From the NCBI GenBank assembly GCA_963931925.1, contig OZ007569.1, positions 63,727,046-63,791,045 of the forward strand: a DNA stretch of 64,000 nt, read 5' to 3'. Position 1 is the first letter of the stretch, and each line of letters begins with the position of its first letter. Shown here in pieces: positions 37,999 to 48,500 of the stretch. The notes under the pieces were generated by a model. That model was given only the letters and a program-made list of their open reading frames with translations. It did no database searches and was not told where the DNA came from. Source of the DNA: Onchidella celtica (Eukaryota; Mollusca; Gastropoda; Systellommatophora; Onchidiidae). The translations under genes and the position numbers were made by a program.

Positions 37999-38160
37999 TC
38001 AGCTTCCACTGCCGGCTTGCTCCAGTCTGTCTTTTTCATCCTGTTCCCTTTGTTGTTGTCTTAGAATCTTTGTAAGGTCAGTCTGCACTTCTAATTGACG
38101 AATGTTCTGCAGCTTCCTTTGCTGTCGGTCAAGGTCCATGATCACTCCTTCTCGAAGTTG
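37999..38160 (-). CDS. PET117: PET117 cytochrome c oxidase assembly factor, exon 2 (last)
   Basis: On the minus strand, acceptor TTTCACAG precedes CAACTTCGAGAAGG. The exon encodes 53 residues, QLREGVIMDLDRQQRKLQNI and on to EQAGSGS, then TGA. The basic-acidic, Gln-rich, coiled-coil-like segment matches the C-terminal part of PET117 (family pattern QRLRDGVIRDIERQ). Together with exon 1 it gives 85 aa; human PET117 has 81. PET117 is a mitochondrial inner-membrane assembly factor for complex IV. The intron is phase 0. Confidence 0.9.
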   Translation of the reverse strand, partial: QLREGVIMDLDRQQRKLQNIRQLEVQTDLTKILRQQQREQDEKDRLEQAGSGS

Positions 38161-39204
38161 CTGTGAAACAAATAATCAATGTAAAAATATAATACATGTA
38201 TATCATGTATAAAAAATGAAGACATGGAATCATTAATACATACATACCACAGTGTACAGTGTAGTGGTGATAGGTGATAAGGACAACTGAAGTAATTCCA
38301 GTATCATTTTGAAAACATCCATATTTTTCCTTTACATTTTCCTGGCCAGTTTTCTCCGACTTGCACCGTTTTGGTAAACCTGAATATCTCTCCTCTTTCT
38401 GCACTGATTAAGTTCTACTATCATTGTCAGTGATTTTAAACAAGTACAATTATTGTTTGTGTGGTGTTCTATTAAAAAACATGCTCTGAACTGCCATCAT
38501 GTTTTAAAAACTGGAAAAAAAAGGAACTTCCTCTGAAATAAAGTTCAGCGACATCAGAAATGATAAGAGATTTCCGATTTCATAACACTCAATAATAAAT
38601 GTAATTAACAAAATGTGCTAGACACAAAAAGCATAAGAGCATGGCAGTATAGAGTGTTACAGACTGAATTAATTTTTTTTTTGCACAAAACATTTGTGCG
38701 CCATTGATACTAGGAGTTGACCTAGATTTCTTGGTTAACTGCTGTACTGAGTGTGTATCGGTATCATCACTTCTTCTGAAGAAACAGTCAGGTCAAGGTT
38801 AAAAAGAAATAGTGTTAAATTTATTGGACACTTTTCTCCCATTTTTTTTTCTTTCTCTTCCACCACTAATCTGCTATTTCGACTTTCTCTTTACTCGACG
38901 CAAGTCAGATGGTCCCACTGATGTCGAGATATTAGGATTGCACTGTGGAAGTCTTCAATTTTTTAAAAGAAAATAGTAATGAATAACTGGAAGCCATGAC
39001 TAAAAGTAAAAGCAAAATAAAGTTCAGCAGATGGTGGAGAAGGGGCGAAAGAGATGTCAAAGAAGGGTGAGATCTACACTGATATTAGAAAAAGGCTATA
39101 TTATATATATGGCAAGAACGAGGTAAAGTTTGGACTACAGCAATAACATAACAATAATAATAATATTCGTTGTTGCATAGGCTAAATGTTAAAACATCAC
39201 ACAC
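38161..39204 (-). other. PET117 intron
   Basis: GT-AG intron of 1,044 bp between the two PET117 exons. No repeat or embedded gene was recognised. Confidence 0.8.
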
Positions 39205-39300
39205 TTCTCTGTCTCTCTTTTGAGAAAAATGTACAAAATACACAACTCCACATGTGAATGTGCAAGACGCCGCCAGCGCCGCCCATGCCACTTTTGACAT
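39205..39300 (-). CDS. PET117: PET117 cytochrome c oxidase assembly factor, exon 1
   Basis: On the minus strand, ATG at 39300 starts MSKVAWAALAASCTFTCGVV and continues YFVHFSQKRDRE up to the donor GAA|GTGTGT. The exon is 32 codons in phase 0. Residues about 4-24 form a hydrophobic helix (membrane anchor/mitochondrial signal anchor), followed by the charged segment that continues into exon 2. The order of short N-terminal membrane segment and then LREGV-type helix is that of PET117. The gene points away from HRD1, and the two start codons are 1,695 bp apart. Confidence 0.88.
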
Positions 39301-40411
39301 TTTCGTGATTCTTGTGCGATCACTAGGTCTAAATGATCGACAACAACAAGTTACAAAACCAAGGGCGCAGCCATATTTGTAAGGGACATTACTCTTATTT
39401 TTTTTTTGCTAGAAATTTTGAAGTTCGATACCTTCCTCCTGGTATTATAATATTAGTGGTATTAGTATCAAAGAAAGCTCATATTCAGCATGGCTGGTAT
39501 GAAGACACCACAACGAGTATTGTATATGCGAAACAAAAATAAGGATAAAAGCACTAGTAAAGCAAAATTCATGTCCACAGAAAAACTTTATTTTCTCAAA
39601 AAAGACTTTACATTCAAATTTGAGATTTTGCATGCAGTGTTAGAATTTCAGTTACGTTATGAATCCGAAAAATAAAATTTGCAGCTTTTATAGTTTTCTC
39701 AAAGCGGTGAATTCCTTTGATCTTTTCGGCTTTTTTTCTTTCAGATAACAGCAGATTGAAGAATATTGTAGTAGCAATTCACGTGTGTGGCACTTTTTAT
39801 TCCACAGACACCACTGTAGTGTGATACATGCTTGAACGTAATAATAATGATATTAGATTATGTTAATGACGATATGGGAAAAGTTTAGCAGAATATGAAT
39901 AAGAAAAAAAATACACATGTAGCGGTGACGGGAAACAATGAGTTATAAAGATCAGTGAACGTGCCTTGCTAAACGGAACAACAAAACAACAGTACGCGGA
40001 GGCCTTGGGCTTGGAGAAACAAAGATCTGTCCTGCATAACTAAAGAAAAAAAAAAGATTAAATTTCTGTGTAACTGCTTTTACTAGGTAATTATTGTTTA
40101 GCAGTGTATCTGCTTTAATTGTGATCACACACACAGTTGTTTATAACAACATTTTGTTTTGATTTATTTTGATCTAATTTTCCCCATTTTATTTAAGGCA
40201 GAAGAAGAACAACAACAACCACACACTGCAGTTAGTTTGATTGGAGAGGTTAGTTTGATAGAATAATTTCTAAACGAAAAGTCAGTATAGGTAGACATAT
40301 GAAATCTCAGTAGATTTTTCATGTCCAGCAGATGATAAATTTATACAGCGGTTAAGATAGAAGATAGACAGGCAGTCAGGCAGGTGGATAGCTAGACAGA
40401 TACTAAGATAA
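39301..40411. other. Region between divergent PET117 and HRD1, first part
   Basis: Intergenic sequence that should hold the PET117 promoter. AT-rich, with poly-T near 39399-39408 and no recognisable gene or TATA box. Confidence 0.5.
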
Positions 40412-40433
40412 TCAGACAGACAGACAGACAGAC

Positions 40434-40522
<89 letters not shown>

Positions 40523-40539
40523 TAGATAGATAGATAGAT
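40412..40539 (+). repeat. (CAGA)n/(GATA)n microsatellite
   Basis: About 108 bp of CAGA units followed by GATA units, lying about 450 bp upstream of the HRD1 start codon. Confidence 0.95.
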
Positions 40540-40897
40540 GAGGGGAGGGAGAGAAAGATCCCAAGATATGTGTATTTTTGGCAAAAGTAGGCAGCAGAAA
40601 GGCCAGATACTCAGAGAAAGGGAGACATTGTAGCAAAATAATGGGAAATTACATAAGATGGATTGTGTAGTGTAGGGCAGAAAATAAATTGAAGGCTGCT
40701 GTCTTTGAATGTAATTTAATACGTATTTTTTCGTTAATGGAGATTGTGATGAAACAACAAAGACCATGTGTGAATTACACTGTTGTTAAAAAATTTTGTA
40801 TTATATTTTAATTGAAATAGTGCGAATCACCAATAATGTATCGCCACGAAGTGATATCGGCGTTTTGAAATCTATTTTTGGTATCTTGACCTAATTC

Positions 40898-40937
40898 TGA
40901 CGTAAACACCAGGAACCTCCATCTTGTTTGCACGTCA
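40898..40937 (+). promoter_or_regulatory. Candidate HRD1 promoter with CRE/UPRE-like sites
   Basis: TGACGT at 40898-40903 and CACGTCA at 40931-40937 (TGACGTG on the other strand, the core of the XBP1/ATF6-type unfolded-protein-response element) lie 59-98 bp upstream of the HRD1 ATG. Mammalian SYVN1 is induced by ER stress. Whether these sites act here is inference. Confidence 0.45.
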
Positions 40938-40995
40938 CCTGAAAAAGTTTTAGTGAAAAGCGGCGACTGGAACAAAAAACAAACTGGAGGGGAAA

Positions 40996-41124
40996 ATGAG
41001 ATCTCTTCTCCTTATGGGGTTGAGCATTGTGCTCACCACTGCTGTCATAGGCAATGCATATTACCAGAAAAAGCAGTTTTACCCGTCTGTTGTTTACATC
41101 ACCAAGTCGAATCCTTCGATGGCA
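40996..41124 (+). CDS. SYVN1: HRD1 exon 1
   Basis: 43 codons from ATG to GCA|GTAAGT, phase 0. It encodes the first membrane helix and YYQKKQFYPSVVYITKSNPS, a near-invariant HRD1 signature. The start is fixed by similarity to the start of other animal HRD1 proteins. Confidence 0.96.
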
Positions 41125-42525
41125 GTAAGTTCTAGAGGACCTGTTATCGATATTGCACCGATCAGTGAGATTCACTGATTAGGCTAGACCTAGAGGTTGA
41201 TCTTCAGCTTTTGTGAAGTAATTCATTAGCACACCCGATGTGTCATGGATATGATTTGGTTGTCCATGTCACACACGGAAATATTTTGGGTTTGATTCGC
41301 AGGAAAATGAAGATGATGGCATTTTTAGGGATGGATTTTGGTTTGTCTAGAATAAGAATCCAGAGACAGAGTGTAGTGTATACTGTATTTGACAATGTTT
41401 TCAGTTTCACATTACCTTCAGACCAGGGACACCATAGGGCATAGTAGAACCAGTCCTGCTGCTATAATTTTATTTGCAAAAGAGATCTATGTCACATGCG
41501 CTTGTGAGTTCTTGACAGTTGGTTTGTTTTCTCATTCCGTCCGTTTGTCTGTGTGGTTTGGTATTTGATGTGGGTTGTGTAATTATAACAATTTGGCTGC
41601 CTTTTTATGCAGGGATACTGACCATATGAAGTACAGCAGTGCTTTTATCTACCGCAGTGACTACGTTTACGGCAGCCGTAACTTTAGTTTGTGTCCTTAT
41701 TCTTGCGGCACCCACAAACTGATGATGTAGACAATCAGCTGATGCTTTGCGCGGATTACGAAAGAGCCTATCTACACAAACACACATAATGTTCAGCAAT
41801 ATAGCGCTCTATGTTCTTCACAATAACAGCATGAGTGGAAACACTTGCCCACGTACAATAATTGATGTTGCTCTGCGAATACCAGCAAAAGTCATGCATT
41901 CTCCAGTAATTCTGATTTGACACTCGTGTTATGATGTGCTGTACACTCAAAGTAAAATACCACTAATTTTTAGTCTACATAAGGACTAAGGCCAATATAC
42001 TACTTTATAGATCTACTGGTAATATAGTTCATGCTAATTTGCATGCTGTGTTCTGCATAGTCTCTTCCTACTAATTTCTAGCTGCCATAGACACCACTAC
42101 CATGGATGCTGTCCAGTGATCACCAGTGCTAGACATAGTCTGCTGCCCTGCAGCTGGACTCGAGAGCCGTAACTATAATCATGTTTACAGCAGTCAGCTG
42201 ATTGTGGTCTATGTCATCAGTATGTGGGTGCTGTAAGATGAGGGAAAATAAAGTTACAGCTGCCGTAAATGTAGCCACTCCATTTATCCACAGCCACTGA
42301 GCATATTGTCTCCTCAGATTTGCACGATCAGCAAAAAAAGTTCAGACAGTTTTGTCAGGGATCACTTATTTATAGGCCCACCAACTAAACTTTTTGGACG
42401 GATTCCTTGCGGTTTGAAGTTTGTGCCTTTTTGTCTTTTGCCATTCATAGAAGGGGAGAGTTTATAGTTTATTAGAAACTAGATGGCCTACCGGGCATTG
42501 CCCGGAATAAATAATCATGTGCTCC

Positions 42526-42560
<35 letters not shown>

Positions 42561-45500
42561 TCATATAATAAAAGTAATAAACTATAGTCTTGCTTCAGAA
42601 CTAATGCGCACCAGAACACTACGCACCAATATTATATAATATTACGAACAAACATGAGAAATTACAGATGTTACATAGCAATAAACATTGTTATTTTTTA
42701 AAAATACATGCTTGAAGTAAACAACTTTTAATTATAACCATCATCTTCCTTATCTCAATTGCCAAATTCCTGCCAAATTTAAGGCCTGAAGAGTATATAG
42801 TTTGGTCAGTTAGACATGCCAAAGGTTGCAAGTTACTGAAATATATAACAGATAATTATAAAAGACATTACATTGAACTTTGAGATTTTAAGAAAGTGTT
42901 AGGTATGATATGAGTTTGTTAGTCATCGATGTGTGTTCATGATGCAGGAATACATTATTATGCCTGAATCAATAAAAAACTAAACAATTAAAAAAAAGCC
43001 TGGCTGTTTCAATCTGTTGTTGAATTAGAATGATGTATGGCAAAGGGATCTTGAATGTAGTTGAATTTGCTTATTCAGGGTTAGTAGCAATCTGGCATTG
43101 CCACCTTTCATGCACTGACTTTGTTGCCCCCGAATATTCATGTTATTGTCATGACAAACTGGCTGTGAGTCTAGGTTTTCAGTATGCGGATGGACTCTTT
43201 TTTCATATGCTGTTTGAATGTATTGCTGATAATGAAAGTGATTAAAATTGAAAGTAGTTACTGTCAAATTGAAACTAATAATAAAAAAGCAAGAAACTGT
43301 TTTGGATTAAAGACAAAGAAAAAGTGGGTCATAGTGTGGCCTCACAGCATTGAACATTTTTTGAATTTGTAAACAAAATTTGTTACACTGTATCTTTAAC
43401 TTCATAACTGATGTGCAATTTTTAATTTTAAATTTCAGGTGATTTACATTCAAGCATTGGTATTTGTTGTGTTGATGGGGAAAATGTTGAGGGCATTGTT
43501 TTTTGGCCAGCTGAGAGCTGCTGAAATGGAGGTAAAAAAATTCTTTGCATTACTGTTTTTCACAAATGCTGTAATCATGATCCCATTTTGATCATATGAT
43601 ATGCTCTAATTTTGTACAGAGTTGTCCTGTCTTTATGCTATCAGATTAGTTAATTCTCTTCTGCTTTGATTATTTTGGTTAGATCTTATTTACAAGCATG
43701 TTTAGAAGGAGGGCAAATTGAGATAAGAACAATCATCACAGCAAAGTCTTGTGTGTCGAAACCTATTGGCTGCAATAACCTTAATGACTGTCTTAGGTTG
43801 GTGATCTTGCTGTCATTTTGCTACTGTTGCTCATAAATAATTGTTGGGGAATAAGGTAACTGTCTTATTTGTGGAGGAAATTTCTGCTTTTTCCTGAAAG
43901 TTTTCAAAATAATTTATTTCAGAGTTATTGGCAGGTATGTTTGTAATGCCGTCAGTTCACTGCTATTGGGAGCTTATGATGATTTATACCATCAATTCTT
44001 TGATTTGTATCATGAAATATTCCAAGGAATGCTTCCAGTAAGTACGCACGGACTTCAGTTTCACCTGTGCATGACTTTTATTCAACAGCAATAATTTATA
44101 AATGAGGGAATTATCCCTGAAATTTTGCAAGGCACAAATGATTGCAACACTAAGTAAACCATCTTTAAATTTCCTTTTTCTCTCTACAGCATCTTATAGA
44201 ACGCTCTTGGTATGCAGTGACAGAGACATGCTTAGCATTTACAGTTTTCAGAGATGACTTCAGTCCTCGCTTTGTCGCTCTTTTTACCCTTCTATTATTC
44301 CTCAAGTGCTTCCACTGGTTAGCTGAGGACAGAATTGATTATGTAAGTCCACAATTTCCTTTTAACTCGCATACTGTGTGACTGGTTTTGAATGATTTAG
44401 CATTCCAGACTTTGTGAACACTGATATGATAAGTAGAACTACATAGACATAGGGATCTGTTCACTGTTTCATTGATTTAATGTGGTAAGAACAATAAGCA
44501 TTTCACCAGGGAGGTTTGAAGAGGGATGGTGTGTGGGTTGAAAGCTGAGAAATAAAGACTTTCTGTCCTGACACTACTTCAGAGAACTAGTGGAAATTAC
44601 ATAAAGAATAGTTGTGCTTACTATTTTAGTAGCATTCTAAGGCATCAGGGGAAAAAAGAAAGAAATCTGTCATTTGAATGGCAGGGTATGTTTGTGTGTT
44701 GGTTGTAATTTCAGAAAATGGTCATAGTTTGAATTGATTTGACCTCACATGATTATTTTAAAAAATCCTAAACATTGGAATATTTTTGTCCAAGATAAAA
44801 AAAATTCTTGTTGTTTATGGTAAATTTGTGACCTTCAAGATCAGGAAACTTCATGTGATGAAGTAGTTTTGGTTTTTTAAAATGATTTTATGGATCCTGT
44901 CTATGTTTATTGTGTAGTGGAGACAAATATAGAAATTTTTTTATTACATATTAGCAACTTGCTACTGTTGAAGAGCTATGAGACTTGAAATTGGCATTTT
45001 ACAAGCTGATTCAAGGTCATTTTTGGAACATGTATTTCGTCTTCTGTTTCACAGCGTTATTTTAGATTGAAACAGAGAGTATGATGAAGGCATATTATAT
45101 ACAATAGATGAAATGTCAAAAAATGTGGAAATTTTGAAAAATGCTCCGCTCTTATTTCAGATGGAGAGAAGCCCTGCAATATCTTGGCTTTTTCATTTCA
45201 GGGCCATTTGTAAGTACAAAATAACATTGGTTAGTAGTGGGATGTAACATAGGTGGGGATTGTTTAGTCCTGAGGTCTAAGAAAATGGTGCATGTACTAA
45301 TAAATACTCAAGGAGCACTTTTCACCAGCAAACAGTAGTACTTTTTGAAAGCTTTATTTTCATAACTCCCAATTGAGAGCTTCTAGCAAGACCTCACTTA
45401 AAGATTTTTTCATGTTCAGATACAGTCTGTGAAAATCTGATTCCCTTCTTATTATTCAGATTAACTTATGTATGAATGACTCAAAGACCTTACTGCAGTC

Positions 45501-48500
45501 ATTATAAAGGGATTTTTCATTGTAATTTAATAACTATTTTGGTAACTTGTAGATATTTTGTTCATACACAATTTATTAAATTTGATGTGAAAGCGCTATT
45601 GAAATTATTCCTATAAAGTGTAAGTAAGTAAGTCTGATAGTGTTGAAAATCGTGAAATGTGAAGTTTAGGCTATGTTGTAACAGACAATTTGTGAGCCCT
45701 TTATACGTCTTTTGGAAAGGCTGGCAAGTTATTAATTATGTAGTATAGACACTGTCTGTTGGAAGGTAGCAGAATCAAGGCAGCGCAGTTGCAGAATATG
45801 GGTAATTAATAACCCTTTTCTTTTCTTTTTCAGCTTTAATGTTTGTCCTAGGTTTGCTTGACATTTTATTTGTGAGACATGCATTTTACTCAACATTGTT
45901 GAAAGGACCCTCGGTTCAGCTTGTATTTGGATTTGAGGTAAAAATACTTAGAAGTTGTCACTGTGTATCATTCTTAAATCATATTTATTTTGTGGGCATG
46001 TGTGCCAAATTTTATACAACTTGATAAAATTGAAACCTTCATAATTGTGTTAATTAAGGTATTTGATGTTTTAATAGTTTCATGAAAAGACTTACCAGAG
46101 ACATGACTTCTAAACATGCCAGATTATATATATTTTTTTTTAGAGAAAATCTCCATTTCCTACATGTGTACACCCACTTCTGAAGAATTTCAATAGAGGT
46201 TTTGGCAAGCTAAAGTGGCAGAAGACAGAAATCAATGAACATTTTCCAGCTGCTTTTTTTTTTGTTTAAAAGAAAGAGTCTCTGGCACATTGTATTGAAA
46301 TAAATTATTAATCTGATGTTGGTAATTTCTCAGAATTCAGTGTTATCAAGAGGACATGGAGATTTGAAAATAAATGAAATTTGTATAAAACATGTTGGGA
46401 ATGATTTTTGTGTATCACAGCCTTCCACATTAAATTTATAAGAGCACTGGACAGAGATAAAGAACTATCATTTTTACTTGGGTGTGAGTGGTAGAGCTAA
46501 AAGAAAAAGGGTTACTTTATGCACAAACATGTATGTGAGTCTGTAGAATAATAACATTTCTTTTTCTCATTATTTTGCAGTACGAAATCCTGTTTACAGT
46601 TGTACTTATGACATTTATCAAGTACTTGCTTCACTCAGTAGATCTGCAGAGCCAGAATCCTTGGGACAATAAAGCTGTGTATCTCTTATACTCAGAGCTC
46701 TGTATGGGTATGTAAAACTATTTAGTGTAGAAAGTTAAAAGGATGCTCATGACTTCGGGGTGTAAGATATATTTTTGGCCAGGGGTGGTGAGAGCAGTGA
46801 AGCAGATGCTGATATACCTAATTTTAGGTCATGAACTCTCTTTTAATATGGGTCAGTTGCCTGTGTACCCCAGTTGTAACCATGTATAAGTGAGCCATAT
46901 AAGTGAATTGTAGTTACGGTTAGCAAAATTGTCTGATTTGTCTGCACCTAAGTATGTGAACGTCAACTTCATAATGTTAGTAATCTAAATATCTGAATGA
47001 TGATAGCTACATTAATTTGCTGGTTAGATGGCAATTCATTATTTGTGAAGAGCCAGATAAAGCAAATCTAAAAGAATTATGTGATCCAAAAGTTTGTAAT
47101 GATGGGCACATCATATGTGGTGCTGGCAATTAATATGCAAAGACAGTGTTTTAATTTTTATCTTGTCTCTTTTTGTCAGGCTTGATTCGTGTGGTGCTGT
47201 ATGTGGCCTTTGTTTGCATTATGATCAAAGTTCATACATTCCCATTGTTTGCCATTCGACCTATGTATCTCACTGTCAGGTAAGTGCAGTTATTTTTTAT
47301 TTCAATATGTTCTTGGCCTTCATTTTATTTCTTTGTAGTGAAATTGTTACATTCTTTTTTTAATTTTCAAAACCTTTTGTTTTATGACATAATTTTTGGT
47401 GTCTTTTCAAGAATTTCACACTTATCTGCAGTTGATTATATTATATTCTATATTTCATTACTTTGATCGTGGTTTTTGCCAAACTTTCATACTGCTGTGT
47501 AATGGATAGGATCTCTTATCATTCTTTCCTCTATATTTATTCCTGAAATGCAGCAGAATCCTAGATCTTGTAATTACTAAACATTTATAGTTGTGTTTGC
47601 TTAGTTTAATGCAGGGCCACATCACAGACTAATAAATTAACCAGACTGGAAACACGAGCTTCGGGCTGTGTCGTTTTTTACGGAATTTCCCGGGCGACGA
47701 CTGTATAACCAACATGGCCGCCGCTCGGGAAATTCCGATTCTAGTTCTATCTGCAGTAGAAATTTCTTTTTATTTGTCAAGATTGGTTGTACATGTATTA
47801 ATTTCTTGGTGCGGAACCAAACTTCCGCCTTCAGTAGGCGCGTCAAAATGGTATCATTCAAAATTGTAGCTATGCTGAAGCGTCGATCGCTACCTTAAAC
47901 CTAATATTGCGGATGGTTCATGACCTTTCGCTGTTTTGTGACGTCACACAATGGGATCATCCAGTCTGGGTATTTTATTAGTCTGTGGGCCACATTATAT
48001 TATGGTTCACCATTACCTGTTTCCTTGACAGTAGGTATTGATTTTTGATGGTTTGTACATATTTCAGTCATTGTACAACAGGTGTCATTCTAAGGCCTTT
48101 CAGTATATTTATTTTTATGTGGTACATGTTCTGTTGGAAAGTTTAGGATAACATTTTCATTGCATCATCTTAACAGAGCATTCCAGAAGGCAGTACAGGA
48201 TGTCATTCTGTCGAGAAGAGCCATTAGGAATATGAATACATTGTAAGTACAGTTGGTAATTATTACCTCTGAATTCTCACCAGGACGGTATATTGAGCTG
48301 CTATTTTCTTCTTGGAGAAGTCAACATTTCTATTTTGAAACCTTCGACAGAAGTTTGTTTATCCCATAAGCACTTGATCATTAAAAGGAATGATATAAAC
48401 CTGTGAGCCATTATTTTGCTTGGCAACAGCTGGACTTTACATGCGAATTAAAGTACTGAATATAATTATTCATTCGCAGTACATGCATAGCAATAGTGAT

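Larger units (their letters stand above)
41125..43438 (+). other. HRD1 intron 1
   Basis: 2,314-bp intron. It carries the long-inverted-repeat element (41637-42299) and a Helitron-type terminus (42479-42505) with an adjoining C tract and (CT)n run at about 42523-42560. Confidence 0.9.

Noticed and set aside
33027..40767. Open frames encoding YLSI, LSVC or similar repeats
   Set aside because: They are translations of GATA, CAGA and related microsatellites, not genes.
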